A DNA stretch of 64,000 nucleotides from Tuctoria greenei (GCA_036927565.1 JAYESD010000011.1:95827178-95891177), one strand, 5' to 3'; shown: positions 11,690 through 23,637, counted from the stretch's first letter. Notes: generated by a model not told the origin, from the sequence alone. A program made the numbers and translations.

Positions 11690-12640
11690 GGTGATTAATA
11701 ACTCCTGAGAAAACGATTATCTCAGGCGGTTATTCATTACAAACCACCTGAGATAATGCCAGAGGCTCTCAGTTTCCTTATCCCTTGCTTCTTTTTTATT
11801 TATATTCCAATATAAATACTCAAACATATTTAGATTCTGCAAATTGAGTCCAAATTCAATGATTCTTTCTTCTGTATTTGTATAAAATTAACATCTACCA
11901 CCTGAACCAAATATTTTAAATCTTGTATAGCTGACAATGTAATGTTTTGGTAAATATCAAATTAATGTCTACTCACATATTATTCACATTTGTGTATCTC
12001 ATAAAAAAAGGATCCTTCACTTAAATTTTTTTGTATAAACATATTTGTATTATTTATACATGTATGAATTTTGTTAATTTTTTTAAAAGCATTCCAACAT
12101 GTCATTCTTCAAATTATCCATCATTCTAACTAAATGTTCATATACATATGAGGCATTCATCAAATTATGAACACACATTGATTTAAAATTTTAAAAAAAA
12201 ATCTGAAAAAATTCATAGAGGTTGGTATGATGAATAAAAATGTCCACTGAAAACATAAATGAAAAAAGCATTATATTCATCAAGATAGAAAAATGAAAAA
12301 ATAGCAATTGTTATATGTTTTTTATGTTATGACCAGTTTCAAAGGATTTATGAAGTGAAATTTAATGGTGACCTTTACTTATAGATAATATTACAAGAAA
12401 GTGGAATTTTGCCTTTTCAAAGGACCCACATTTAATCAAGAATATTAATTAAGAAGAATAAAGATCTTCACAGGCGGTTGGTACTTAATAACCGCCTGAG
12501 AAGATGACTATCTCAGACGGGTTTTACTTACCAACCGCCTGAGATAATTGTATCTTCTCAGGCGGTTGGTAAGTAAAACCCGCCTGACGTAACCATCTTC
12601 TCAAGCAGTCGGTACTAAAAATCCGCCTGAGAAAATAGGA
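11690..12640. repeat. Internal CAGGCGG motif arrays between divergent CACTA genes
   Basis: Two clusters, 11690-11770 and 12465-12640, contain about ten copies of TCTCAGGCGGTT or its reverse complement AACCGCCTGAGA, mostly as inverted pairs. Examples lie near 11719, 11740, 12467, 12490, 12533, 12552, 12576 and 12621. They share the CAGGCGG core with the terminal array at 17960-18425, where the usual form is TTATCACAGGCGG. In CACTA elements such repeats bind the element's own regulatory protein. The 700 bp between the clusters is AT-rich and otherwise featureless. Confidence 0.75.
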
Positions 12641-12643
12641 GTC

Positions 12644-12649
12644 TATATA
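12644..12649 (+). promoter_or_regulatory. TATA box for the rightward Ulp1-like gene
   Basis: TATATA at the end of the right-hand motif cluster, followed within ~40 bp by a GC-rich leader starting near 12690. Confidence 0.5.
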
Positions 12650-12689
12650 CCCCTCGGCAGCATTGGAAAAAACCTAACCCGGGCAAAAC

Positions 12690-14026
12690 ACTTAGACGCC
12701 GTTAGGCTGCCAAAATTTCGTTTGCCGCCAAGTGTTCGCCGCTGTCGTCGCCGAGCTTCTCTGTTGCCGTCGAGCTTCGCCGTCGTCGCCGAGCTTTGCC
12801 CTCATCACTTTCAGATACGCCGAGCGAAGCCATTGCCGTCGCCACCGAACTTCACGGTAAACCCTAAACCCTTCGACCTTCCATCCTCCGTCGCCGTGCC
12901 GCCTCCCTCCCCACCCTCGCCGCCGCCTTGCATATCCTTGGTTAGGGTTCGAGAATTCGAAAATGGTAGGCATCCTCGGTTAGGGTTCGGTGGAATTCGA
13001 AAAACTGTCAAGTTGTGATGTAACTGTATTGAAATTGTATGAACAACCATCTGAATTTTTGCCATAATTATCTATAGAAATCTCTTCTAGTCTATTGTGA
13101 TACATTTTTTGAAATTGGAAGAGCTATTCTACAACTTTTCTATTCATTGTTACCTCAAATTCGGTTTAGAACTAATTAGAAACTGGAGTTGAAGTTAGTA
13201 CCTGTGTACAGTGTTATCTGAAACAGGCACAAAATTTCTGAATTATGAGCAGCCATAATTCTTAAATTAGAAAAGCAACCTATGCATATCTATACATTTC
13301 TAGAAACCTTAAATAGTCCTCTATCAATTTCCTATTCAACGCTAAGTCCAAAACACGCAATAACAAGGTCTAAATTGAAGTACCGTTTAAGGTGTTGTAA
13401 CAGTCCAGAATCTGGACAGTTATGTATTCAGTTGTTGTTTGGATCGTAATTTCCAGTAGGATCATCAAAAGACTTCATAATTTACATTTATGGAATCTTG
13501 AGGATGTGTGTGTGACAAGTTTGCAATATATTGTTTCTGAAAATATCAATGTTCTCTATTTGAAAATTGTGGACAAAATCAGCAACATACAAAGGAAGCT
13601 CTGCCAAATTTCACTTCAAAATCTTGGAACTTGGTGGTAACATGAGTGAATAGTAGCATCTATACTGAAAATAGAGTGTAGCCGCCCCGCACATCATCTC
13701 ATAGGGTTGTGCTCCTTCGAGATCAGTGTCGCTATCCTTTTGCCAAACAAAGCAATGTGCTCGCATACGACTGTTGAACATCGCTTGTGCTCAGAAAATA
13801 GATAAAAGTAACTGCCTATTTAGAATTAGAAGATAAAATTGCCATTGCTGGTGAGCAACTTTAACATGCTTGTCACCCTCTCAATATATAGGAACCTTTT
13901 GGTCAGTCGCTTTAAACCCTATAATGACTTATCAAATCCTAGAATTCTTCCATCTTTTTCTTCATGCAACACTTCATGTAGAGTTAATATGCCATTTATT
14001 AGATTTTTTGTCTTATTAGTTCTAGC
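12690..14026 (+). other. Predicted leader exon and intron of the Ulp1-like gene
   Basis: GC-rich, CCG-repeat-like sequence at 12690-12990 resembles a transcribed leader. The following 1 kb is AT-rich, without a domain, and ends just before the first recognisable codons at 14027. This copies the arrangement on the leftward side of the promoter. The open frame at 12722-13018 is low-complexity and not supported as a protein. Confidence 0.4.
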
Positions 14027-15680
14027 ATGGAAAGCCCTAAGAAGACTTGTGCTGGTAGTAACAATAAAGAAGACAATATGGAGTTTACTGACTCTAGCAG
14101 TTCAGGCTCCTTTCACAGTCCATCGGATCCTTTTCATAATATAAAAATTAAAAAAACTTCAGAGGATCTCGAACCGGAATATGATCCTGCCGACGAGGTA
14201 TGGATCATGAATCTTAACTTCAGCAGTTCAAGTTAATGTTAGTTGTCAAGTATACGAAGTCTTATAATTCTTTTCTACCTAGATTAATCGCGAAGAAAAC
14301 GAGGTGACATCAGCTCCTAAAACCGCAAAAGGTTCTCCAATAGATGAATACTCAGCTTCACTCAAGAAGAAACGAGGGCAACGAGGTCCCAATAAGGGTC
14401 CATTGGACCGCATCATGTACATAACAAGGGTCGGTCCAGGTGGGCTTCCCCAAGAACCACTAGATTCAGTTACCAAGTACCATAATGCATGCGGTTTTCT
14501 TGTTAGGGAGGTCGTGCCGATCATAATCGAGAATTGGAGGAAATTACCCAAGCAGACCAGAATGAGTTGTGGGAAAGGATAAAGAAAGAATTCAAGTTCT
14601 CGAAAACTACGGAAGAAGCTATAAAGAAAGCAACATTGGTCTCTTGCAGCAAGAAGTTTCGTGGCTGGAAGAGTGAAATGAATGCTTATGTTAAGGCCGA
14701 TAAGGTCCCTACCCCGAGGCAGATGGGAAAAATCACACAAGCTCAGTGGCAAGAGTTTGTTCGTCAAAAGAGCACACCTGAGGCTAAAGCTCTAATTGCA
14801 ACCAGGTCAGAGCTTGCAAAAAAAGAACAAATACCATCATCGCATGGGGTCTGTCGGATATGCCCCCGAAGTCCAGAAATGGAATAAGATATTAGACGAA
14901 ATTACCAGTAAGGACAATCCTCACCCATTATAAGGTTGCGATGAGCGAACTCAGTAGTGGGTCTTTGCCCGGTCAGGTTTGACCAGCGAGGGAAGACTTG
15001 AAAAGCCCGACTCTATGAATGAAGTAGAGGATAAAATAAAAGAAGTAATTGAAAAGCAATAGAAGGGTCTCTTCAATCCGAAGAGGGAGAATGTCCAACT
15101 TACCGCTATCTTAGGAAACCTTGAACACAGCGGACGGGTTCGAGCAGTCTCTTCTCAAATGTCTTGGATAGATGGTTTCCCTAAAGATAAAGACACATAT
15201 AGAAGACGTGAGAAGTTTAAGAAAACACTCGATGAAACGATTGCTCAAAAGGTCAAAGAAAATATGCAAGAAATAATAGAACAACTTAGACAATCAGGAT
15301 AATTAGTGGCACCGAGTATAGTGATGGTTCCGGTGCAAAAGGAGCAATTAGTATCTCCAACTGCCTACCCTAGTAGTGTTGGTTCTTTGCCAGGATCAGG
15401 GTCAACCCATAAGTTCCCTGTCGATGATATTGCTAACGACAAATCTTGTCGTCTTCTTGTCCCGATCGGCAAAGTAGGGAACAAAACCAAACAGGTTGCC
15501 ACTGCTATAGCAAAGCCTGATTGTGACTTCAACGGGAATCCACTTCCGTTGTATTATGCTGTGGTGCAAGGTCTTCAAATCATTGATAATGATTATGAAG
15601 ATTATGAAATAGACCACGTCACACCTGAGGGGATCGCGTCTCTTGGGCAGGTTGTCAACCAATTAATCCTTTGGCACTGA
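14027..15680 (+). pseudogene. CACTA second gene, N-terminal half (plant En/Spm TNPA-like region)
   Basis: Begins MESPKKTCAG with an acidic, Ser-rich first exon. A donor GAG/GTATGG near 14196 and an acceptor TACCTAG/ATTAAT at 14282 give a 2nd exon with KKKRGQRGPNKGP and PLDSVTKYHN. This is the layout of the conserved N-terminal region of the second gene in grass CACTA elements. A frame break near 14545 switches to the frame reading NELWERIKKEFKF and FRGWKSEMNAYVK. Another break near 14840 and stops at about 14888 and 14930 follow, then a basic segment ends near 15300. The frame 15306-15680 contains KFPVDDIANDKSCRLLVPIG, which I associate with the DUF8039-like domain of these proteins. Clearly a decayed copy. 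Confidence 0.65.
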
Positions 15681-15689
15681 CTCGATATC

Positions 15690-17761
15690 ATGTTGGACGA
15701 TGAGCCAATTTCTAGCCCCGTCACATCTCGAAATACTGCAACCCCATCTTCTAAGGCGAAAGTGCATGAAGATCCACTCCCAGTCTGGGAGGATCCACTC
15801 CCCCTATGTCTCAGCAAGGATGATAGTAACCTTGCTAGTAAAGATATCCAAGAGCAACAAGTTGGACAACAGCTTCAAGCAGTACCAGAGCAAGCTGTTA
15901 CTAGTAAAGAGCAACCAGTTGAGCAACATCTTGAAGTAGTACTAGAGCCAGCTGCTGGGAGTAAAGAGCAATCAGTTGAACAACAGGTTCAACAACAAGC
16001 CAGTGTCCAACTTCCGACGACTACTCTTCGATCATCACTGCCTATCAAAGTTAGCTCATATGAAAATAAGAAACCTTCATTAGAAGAGTCAAAATATTTG
16101 AAAACTATGAAGGAAAATATTATAAAATCGAGTGCATCTCGTTCTTCTCATGAGCCAGCATTAGGAGATATCGAGGAGTGGGAAGAAGACGGTGTCATAT
16201 ATAATCGATGGACAGCTTTAGTTAAACCAGGAGTTCTAATATACAAGCTTGAGGATGTTCCTCCTGAATTTGGGAATGGGAAGTCGTTCATGACATCCGT
16301 ACAACTTAGCAAACAACCTGTCCCGCTCAAAAGAATGCATGAGTGGTACATCCTTGCCAGCACAAAATATGGTCTTTCTTGCATCACATTTCGTATTCCA
16401 AGAGAAGCATTCTGGAGCACTGTAGAAGATAGACGAGTCATTTTATTTGAAGAACATCATCCCCTTTTACATTGGGGGCATGCTCGAAATCAACCTATTG
16501 CTCGTCTGGTGCTTGTAAGTGCCTCTAATATTTTGTATTTGCTTTTCTTACTATACGCATACGCATTTCATGAGATTATAACAATTCTGGACTTCTTCAA
16601 TAGGATGCAATACATGGATAATGAAAAGTTGGAGCACAAGATAGGTATCCTTGACCCTATTAGGATTGCAAAGGCACTATTAGACGTCAAGGCGGATCGA
16701 GACTCAGCAAAGTTCAAGCACATGAAAAAAAATGATTTTGAAAAAGCAATCGCAAAACTTAAGAAGGATAGAACGACAGAAGTTGCATCTTACATAGGAC
16801 ATGCGATGTTTACCTTTGTCGTAGACGGCGATAACCTTGTAAAGGCTCCGTACCACTTCAAGTAAGTTCGACACATGACATTGAAATAGCAATTATTGGT
16901 AATTGTTAACACATGTGTTTGTATGTTTGCAGTGATCACTACATAATGATCTTCATCAAGCCAATGCAGGGAATGGCAACAGTCTTGGACTCGACCGATT
17001 TCCCACCAGATCGTCACAAAAATTTCCTTTCTATTTTGAAACTGTACGTTTATTCAATAATATTAATTTACACAAATTTAGAATGTGTTGACAAGTTTTA
17101 TATGACATTTCTTTTATTACAGCGCTTGGCGGTTTTACGTGGAATAGCTTGGCGGTGAGAGATCTTCCAATACGAATGCATTGGACATTAAAACGTATTA
17201 TGCTTGTCCAAAGCAGCCTGCTGGGAGTGTCTTATGCGGGTATTATGTATGCGAGTATCTTCGGACCGCCGGCGTATATAGAGTGAATCGTGAGGTTGTA
17301 AGTTATCCTTAATGTCGATACCTTATTTTCATAGTTTTAAGTTTCATTTTCATTGTAACTAGCATAGTTTAATACTTATATTCTCTGTTGTTCAATATTA
17401 CTAGAAACATTATTTTCATATTTTGATTCCAACTTCAAAATTCAATTGCTCATAGTACAACTGCTCCAAAAATACCAACTAAATTCCTGTATACTCTCAC
17501 TTTGATCTATACTTTGAGATTTTTCATACCAACAAGTTATAAACCTTGTTATGTGTTATATTGCAGCACACGAAGAATCTGAATAAAGAATGGCCAGTTT
17601 GTAGAAGTAATCCTGGTGGAGGAGCCGACAAGATTGCTGCTGAACACTGTCAATTCATTCGTCGCGAAATTTTGCACAAAAGAGAGGAGTTCTTTGATGA
17701 GAATGGTGCAATAGCTGATGTGCCAGAACTTTGCGACTATGCCAATAGAAACAGTTTTTAG
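15690..17761 (+). pseudogene. CACTA second gene, C-terminal half with Ulp1-like (C48) cysteine protease domain
   Basis: Starts in a Gln/Glu-rich linker with repeated (S/K)KEQ-VEQ units (15850-15990), then a conserved stretch ending near 16510. Splice sites are plausible: donor CTT/GTAAGT at 16517, acceptor CAATAG at 16604, donor AA/GTAAGT near 16862, acceptor TTTGCAG near 16931. The protease core is readable: His in DHYIMIFIKP, Asp in VLDSTD, and Gln and Cys in KQPAGSVLCGYYVCEYL. The last exon (about 17567-17761) ends in LCDYANRNSF. A TAG and local frame loss near 17145-17155 separate the Asp part from the Cys part, so the protein is broken although all four catalytic positions are present. 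Plant CACTA elements commonly carry such Ulp1-like domains; their substrate is not established here. Confidence 0.75.
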
Positions 17762-17959
17762 TGAAAACTTGTAAACTATGAGATGAATTGTATGTGTAAC
17801 TTGTACATATGTATGTTGTTTTAGTGAAATTTACTTCTGTGAGACGACTTCTGTGATGATAATATTGTTGACTTCTGTTATGGGATGATATTGTTGACTT
17901 CTGTTCTGTGATTATATTGAATTGACCTGGAAATTAGAAATAACAGCAGTAGTACTTCA

Positions 17960-18433
17960 TAGGTTATCACAGTCAGTTATTTACCAACGGCTAGGCATGC
18001 CTGTGAAAAACAATTATCACAGGCGGCTAGATATAGGTAAAGAACCTTCTGTGATAACCTAATTATCACAGGCGGTTACTGTTATGGTAGAAAACGGCTG
18101 TGGTAAAAAGTCTTCGCAGGCGGCTTGATGTAGGTCAACATCCGCCTGTGATAACACCATTATCACAGGCGGTTAGATATGTTGCAGGACCCGCCTGTGA
18201 TAAGACAATTATCACAGGCGGGTATATATGCTACATGACCGCCTGTGATAACTTATCTTCATGGGCGGCTAGCATATGTAAAAACCACCTGTGATAATGT
18301 TTCTTCACAGGCGGTATCACTTCTCCGCCTGTGAAATTGCAGATTATCACAGGCTCTTTGTTTCAGGCGGTTTTAAAAACCGCGTGTGATAATAGGTTTG
18401 GAGCCGCCTGCGATAAGGCTTATTTTACTAGTG
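17960..18433. repeat. Right subterminal repeats and terminus of CACTA 1
   Basis: A dozen or more copies of TTATCACAGGCGG and its reverse complement CCGCCTGTGATAA, arranged as inverted pairs separated by 15-25 bp, followed by the terminus TTTTACTAGTG (18423-18433). The 200 bp before it (17762-17959) contains no gene and shows imperfect GACTTCTGT repeats at 17840-17900. Confidence 0.85.
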
Positions 18434-18660
18434 TCTCGTGTGTGGAGCCACAATGTGAATATGGCATCCTTGTCACACACCAGACTCTGATGGAGTCCGT
18501 TGATCATTCGAAGGACGACGTGGTCTTAAAAATTATTTGTAGTATATTGCTGAGTATGGAAGTGGGTGTGTGTAGATGTGTGGGGGTGGTGTGTTAGTTT
18601 GTACACACATGGACATAGCTATAAACATTAATGATGTTGATGAACTTGTGTTAATGGTTT
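18434..18660. repeat. Direct repeat X, left copy
   Basis: Matches 50391-50664 in the same orientation. Shared blocks include GTGTGGAGCCACAATGTGAA versus GTGTGGAACCACAATGTGAA, then CATTCGAAGGA, GTACACACATGGACATA and AATGATGTTGA(T/C)GAACTTGTGT. The left copy touches the CACTA 1 terminus; the right copy is cut by the start of CACTA 2. Confidence 0.75.
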
Positions 18661-19053
18661 GTGAAATTGCTAGTGATCCAGATTATCGCGAATGATGCAT
18701 CATCATATATGCATGCTTATGTGCATGCTGTGCTAAAGAAACATGACCCCGCTTATACTTTATTTACACTATGTGCTGAGTATTGCATCAACCTCCTTGA
18801 GAATATAGCAGCACTTGATCATGTGAATGGTGTCCTAGTAAAGGCAAAGTACATCAAAAGAAATTTAAATAGGCATGCACTACCAATGGAAATGAAAGAA
18901 TATTATATTTCATGTGGTTAGACAATAAGTAACTGTCTATTGGAATATGTGGCAATGTTTGACACACTAAAGAAGCTATTGCCCTAGAGGGCAGTTCTGC
19001 GAGGGATGTTTACGTATTCAGAATGGACTTCCTCTGACCTGGCTTCTACAAAT
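18600..19053 (+). pseudogene. hAT/DUF659-like transposase fragment, left part
   Basis: The frame at 18661-18921 gives VIQIIANDASSYMHA, HDPAYTLFTLCAEYCINLLENI (positions about 30-52) and VLVKAKYIKRN, which resembles the central DUF659 region of plant hAT-type transposases: the D-N-A-S-x-Y start, then a C-A-x-x-C-I-x-L-L motif. A stop at 18919 is followed in the same general direction by MFDTLKKLLP and MFTYSEWTSSDLAS. Element B is inserted after the codons for S-T-N at 19053, and the match resumes at 49324. Several stops and a frame break near 18680 show that it is dead. Confidence 0.6.
19049..19053. repeat. Target-site duplication of element B, left copy
   Basis: CAAAT directly before the LTR start TGTAAAATCCC. 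The right copy at 49324-49328 is CAAAA, one base different. The interrupted hAT frame reads through in frame when one copy is counted, which supports the call. Confidence 0.7.
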
Positions 19054-19547
19054 TGTAAAATCCCATATTTTCCTTCATATGAGGTTCAGTTTTAAGTGGT
19101 TATCAACCCTAATGGAGACCAATTATAGCTATGCTTATGAGCTTGATCTCATCAAATCTTTTCCTCCACTCATGCTTAAATTTTATTAACATGAGGAATG
19201 GACTTCACCAATAATCTTAGATAAATTCTTTTGACCTCTCTTCAAATTTTGGAATTATTTGAATGGAGAATGCTAGGTCAAATTAATATGCAGTACCAAA
19301 TATGTATTCAAATTAATTACAAATTGAATATGCTACTGTACATTTGGCCCTATCAAAAATATTCACATCTGAGGCCATAAATTTTTCTATGGCTTCCAAA
19401 AATTCCGAATAGACTTCCTGCAAAGTTTCATAAATTTTGAACTCCATTTTCTATTTTATTTGAGATGCTTAGCAAATTCCGACCATATTATGAATTCAAA
19501 TTTTTAGTTCTGTTCAACTTATTTGAACATCAAGATTTGAACACACC
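19054..19547 (+). mobile_element. 5' LTR of B, first segment (before insertion of A)
   Basis: Starts TGTAAAATCCC and continues to the A insertion point. From 19416 on it matches the start of the truncated 3' LTR at 45414. The second segment resumes at 35452. Total LTR length is about 4.27 kb. Confidence 0.85.
19543..19547. repeat. Target-site duplication of element A, left copy
   Basis: ACACC, identical to 35447-35451. The uninterrupted target is preserved in the B 3' LTR near 45548-45552. Confidence 0.95.
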
Positions 19548-22500
19548 TGTGGGGACCGGAATCCACACATCCGAGGATCTCATTGGGTGGTGTCGTGCGA
19601 TGCGACACCCAACAGTTTACAAGAATAGAACCAGAATAAAGTACAAGATCAAGTCTTTTATTTAATACACAGCGGAAGTTTTCACAAAACTAGCGGATGT
19701 AAAGAAATATATACATACCATAGCTACGCTCTCAGCACTAGCTATGCAAAAAGCAAAGTTTTCCATGCCAGGGATACTTTGCACTAGCAACACTCAAATT
19801 ATGGCGGCGTGCCGGGTTCCCACTCAGCTGTACACCCTGGAGGGGGTGTTGCCTCATCGTCAAACCCATCCTCAATAGGGTAACCTGCAAAAACTCGTTA
19901 ACTGCAAACGTGAGCTTAAGGCTCAGCAAGGCTTAACCGTCTCACTAGACAGATGCATGGGGACACTAAACATAGGTATGGAATAGCATAAATAACTCGC
20001 CTACAAGTGGATCCTTATAACCAAGTTTTAAGTAGCAAATGACATTCTCTGAGCACGGCACATCATGGGCTCCACAATCAAACAATTTAACGATGATATG
20101 ACATGCCCAAAGCACATAATGCTATTACAGCTAAAGTATGGGGAAATTGTAAATCTTTAGTTATACTATCTCTAAACCAAACAAAGTTGCAAAGTAATTA
20201 TAATTCAATATCATATGACTTTCCTGACTTCTTTAGTATTTACTACGTCACGACACAGTGAACAAGTGGTACTCTATTACTGCGAGGGACAGTGATTGCA
20301 ATCAGGACACACCCGGACAACACGACACATACGTCGTTCGGAAGTGTTAGCGAGCACACCCGTACCTACATAACACTTCAGTACTAGGCGTATATGGCAA
20401 CCTTTCGCAAGACACTCAAATGCCGAACCGGTCGATCCGTCACGGGCAGGAGGTCCCTGCGTGGGGCGTACTCTGACGTGCCCACCAGCGGATTTACACC
20501 TTGCTACCCTCAACCTACACCTATAAAACGGAACGGTATGCCTCGACACCCAAGTGACCAAGCTACGTCAGTTTATTGGATTCCATATGTCCATTATATT
20601 GCCGGTACAATTCAAGCTTGTCCAGCGGGGCCGCATACGGACGGGCCTTAATCAACACAGGCAGGGCTATGCGACCGAGACTCAATTCTCGCCGCTTCCT
20701 ATCCATTCCCTACCCGGTCTCAGTTTCATTATATTAAGCCATTTTCTATTCAACCAATCCTGTGAGATACATCTCTCGCGAGTAGATTCCAACTACTCGA
20801 CTTCTACCGGATTTCCTATGCATTAGCAAAGCAGTTACTACAGGTCAAACTGTAACTCGTGCCAAATAAACCCCTGGGATTTTTGGTCATGCAAGTGGAG
20901 TATCATTCACCCTAAACGTAATGCACAATCCATATACTATTCATCATAGTGATAAAGTAAAAGCTTTTAAACGACTTAAATGCAAACCGGGGCTTGCCTT
21001 GTTGCAGGTCAGGTTCTGAGTTAAAAATTGGAAGGTTCTCTTCCAAGGCTTCTGGCTCCTCCTCGACTTCGGTCACTATACGATATGCAGATAACAGGGA
21101 TATATAAATGACTTTGAAATTTATTTATTTTAAGACCATAAATTAATTCATGGTGATCACTATATGACAGGGACCTTAATTGGCTTTGGAACTTCGATGG
21201 TAGATACTAGGGAATATGATCAAGGCTCTTGCAAAGAACAGGAGATGATCATAGCAGATTGTGGTCTCCGAAATTATGGCAAGCAATCAACTTCCAAAAA
21301 TTTCCGAGAGGAAACTGTAGCTTGAACCTAGCTAACAGTTGATAATCAAGATGGAGGGAGTGGTTCTGGTTTTAGCAAATTTTGTTTTCATAATTTTCTA
21401 AGCTGTGGGGGGAAAGGAGTTATTGTATTTCTAATTCGGCAAGAATTTATGGATTTACTTTATAATTGAGTTTCTAGACATTAAATCAATATTTGGTTTG
21501 TAACTGATTTAGGACTAGTATAGTAGGTTAATTAAATCCAATACTTTAACAGGAGCTAGGGTATGACTAAAGGAAGACTCAGTAAAATTTTGGGACCTAA
21601 TAAAGCAACCTAATAGCTGTGAAAATTTAATAACTAAAAAAGGAAATTGAATTATCCAGAGTGTTAAACAGGTGTTATGGCTCCCAAACTTTGCCTGATA
21701 ATCAAGAATAGGACAATAAATTTTTATGTGAATTTTGGGGAATTTTCCCGTGGATATCTTGTCTGGAAAAATTGCATTTGCATTAGGAAAGATTATTTTC
21801 TACAGAATTTAACTCTGAGTTCCACAGAACCTAATTGGTATTGACAGAAACTAGAGCTCAAGAGCTTTCGGACAAAATTTGTTTGAAGATTTTTGGAGTA
21901 TCCTACAGAAAGTTATGGATTTTCTAAGTTGGAGTCTAATCTGGAATAATTTCCTAATTTGATTTAACTCGTGGGCCCCACTGTTTCAAAATGAACCAAT
22001 AGCATTTAACCCACACGGGGGCCACAGAGTTCCACCGCGTAGCCACAGCAAATCCCGTGGCCACACCTGATCCGACGGGATTTACCGCCGCTGACACGCG
22101 GGACCCGCCGCGTCGTCTTCTACCTCCCGACGCGGGCGGCGCGCGGGGCTCCCGCGGCGGTGCTCTCCGGCGAGCCTCGCCGCCGGCCAATCCAATGCAC
22201 CAGATTCGCGGAAACTTGCCGCCTGGGTGTTTTTGGGGTCGCTGAGCACGATGGTGAGGTCAGTGGGTCTTGAAGCTCGCCGGAAAAGGTCGTGCGACGG
22301 CGGTGGCGGCGATGAGCGATCGGGCAACATAGAACTCTCTATAGAGTAGCTCAAATCACTTGGGAATTGCTCCAAAACCTTTCTGGGATGATGGAGTTCA
22401 AGGATATGGGCGCAGAAGGGGAGTGAGTTGCCGAGAATCATGAGTTCGACGGTGAACCGAGGTTTTCTCACCGGCGGCGAGCAAAACTCGAAATTCAGAG

Positions 22501-23576
22501 CCGTTGCTTGATGATCCTTAAAGGTTTTTGCTCAGACAGGATCGCTAGGGCCTATAGAAACTATCTCTAAGTAATTGCAAAGGATGATTGCTTGCCGAAA
22601 AGGAATTTGACATGAAATCATAGCTAGCTATCTACCCTCGGCCGTAGAGGAAACGAACAATAACTCGCCCAGGCTTCAACGATAAGTGAAACGGTTTGTA
22701 CCATGAGCTAGAGTTTGATCAGGCGCACCTTTTTGCTCTTTGGAGCTAGGCTTGAAACGGCGCGGAACGGCGGCACGCCGCGGAGCAGTGGCGAGCGGCG
22801 GCGATGGCGCGCGGCGGAAGAATAGTTGCGAGGCTGAGGAACTGTGATCGGGGATGAGGATTAAAGGGAGCTTTGGCCGGCCTTTTATAGGGCCGCGGCG
22901 AGCAGGCAGGCAGCTCGCTGGAGCTGCATGCGCGCGCGCGGTGTCGAGCGGGGGCGCGGCGGTGCAGAGGTGTCGGGGTTGAGCTGATCCGTTTAAAAGG
23001 GGAGCTGACAGGTGGGGCCCACTGTCCAGTTATTCTCCCCACAGCTCAGTTACTAATTCATTTAAAAATAGAAGATCAACTCCAAAAATCATGAAATTTT
23101 GTGGAGATGGCAAATGAATTATTCTGAACACAATGGTGAACTCAGTTCTTATGTTTAAAGAAGTTGGAGAAGAATTAAAAATTCAGATTTGAATTTGATT
23201 CAAATTTGCCAAGCACCTCAATAAAAATAGTAGATGAGTTTCTAAAATCTTGAAACTTTGTAAGCATGCTATTGAGGAATTTAGGAGCTCATGGAAAAAT
23301 TTAGAGCCCTTAATTTGAATATTTGGTTTAGAGCTTATTAGGGCTTCATTGTGCATTGCTTACTAATCCTTATCCAAAAATTCTTATTCTTAAAAGGTGA
23401 ATAGAATATAATTTGGATTCATGGTGAAGTCTAATACCCATGATAAAAGAATCTAACAAAGAGTGCGAGAAAAGTTTTGGATGGCATAGTTCATGTGTAC
23501 CATTATATTGGAGATCCAAAATAGTTGATCACAAAACCCACATGAACTTAACATGCCATAAAAGTGGGGTTTTACA
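19548..23576 (-). mobile_element. 3' LTR of element A
   Basis: 4029 bp. Plus-strand text begins TGTGGGGACC and ends GGTTTTACA, so the LTR itself reads TGTAAAACC...GGTCCCCACA. Compared with the 5' LTR it has about 62 extra bases near 22311-22373 and lacks 7 bases near 20086. The 7 bases are present in the B and D LTRs, so they were lost here. Confidence 0.95.
22883..22889 (-). promoter_or_regulatory. TATA box, 3' LTR of A
   Basis: TATAAAA on the minus strand inside a GC-rich block (CCCTATAAAAGGCCGGCC). It lies about 0.69 kb from the LTR 5' end, leaving an R-U5 part of more than 3 kb. Confidence 0.65.
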
Positions 23577-23589
23577 TTCCTCCCCCCTT
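23577..23589 (-). promoter_or_regulatory. Polypurine tract of A
   Basis: AAGGGGGGAGGAA on the minus strand, directly adjoining the 3' LTR start. This is the expected primer for plus-strand synthesis. Confidence 0.9.
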
Positions 23590-23637
23590 AAAAGAATCTC
23601 GTCCCGAGATTACAAAAGAAGGCAAAGGAAAAAGGAT

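Larger units (their letters stand above)
10241..18433. mobile_element. CACTA element 1, right-hand part
   Basis: The right terminus is clear: TTTTACTAGTG at 18423-18433 is the inverted form of a CACTA-type terminal repeat, and it is preceded by ~460 bp of CAGGCGG-type subterminal repeats. Inside are a leftward TNP2 transposase start (10249-10494) and a rightward Ulp1-like gene (14027-17761). The left part is cut by LTR D at 10240, and the matching left terminus is not visible in the window. The 3-bp duplication to the right would be TCT. Confidence 0.75.

Noticed and set aside
11372..13018. GC-rich frames at 11372-11694 and 12692-13065
   Set aside because: Low-complexity Ala/Arg/Pro translations on both strands; better explained as GC-rich leader exons of the two divergent CACTA genes.
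20277..20826. Open frames at 20277-20561, 20394-20651 and 20554-20826, repeated at 32209-32758, with look-alikes at 38292-38516 and 48384-48608
   Set aside because: They lie in the 3' part of LTRs and repeat only because the LTR repeats. They are on both strands and carry no domain, and the frame is not kept between A, B and D.
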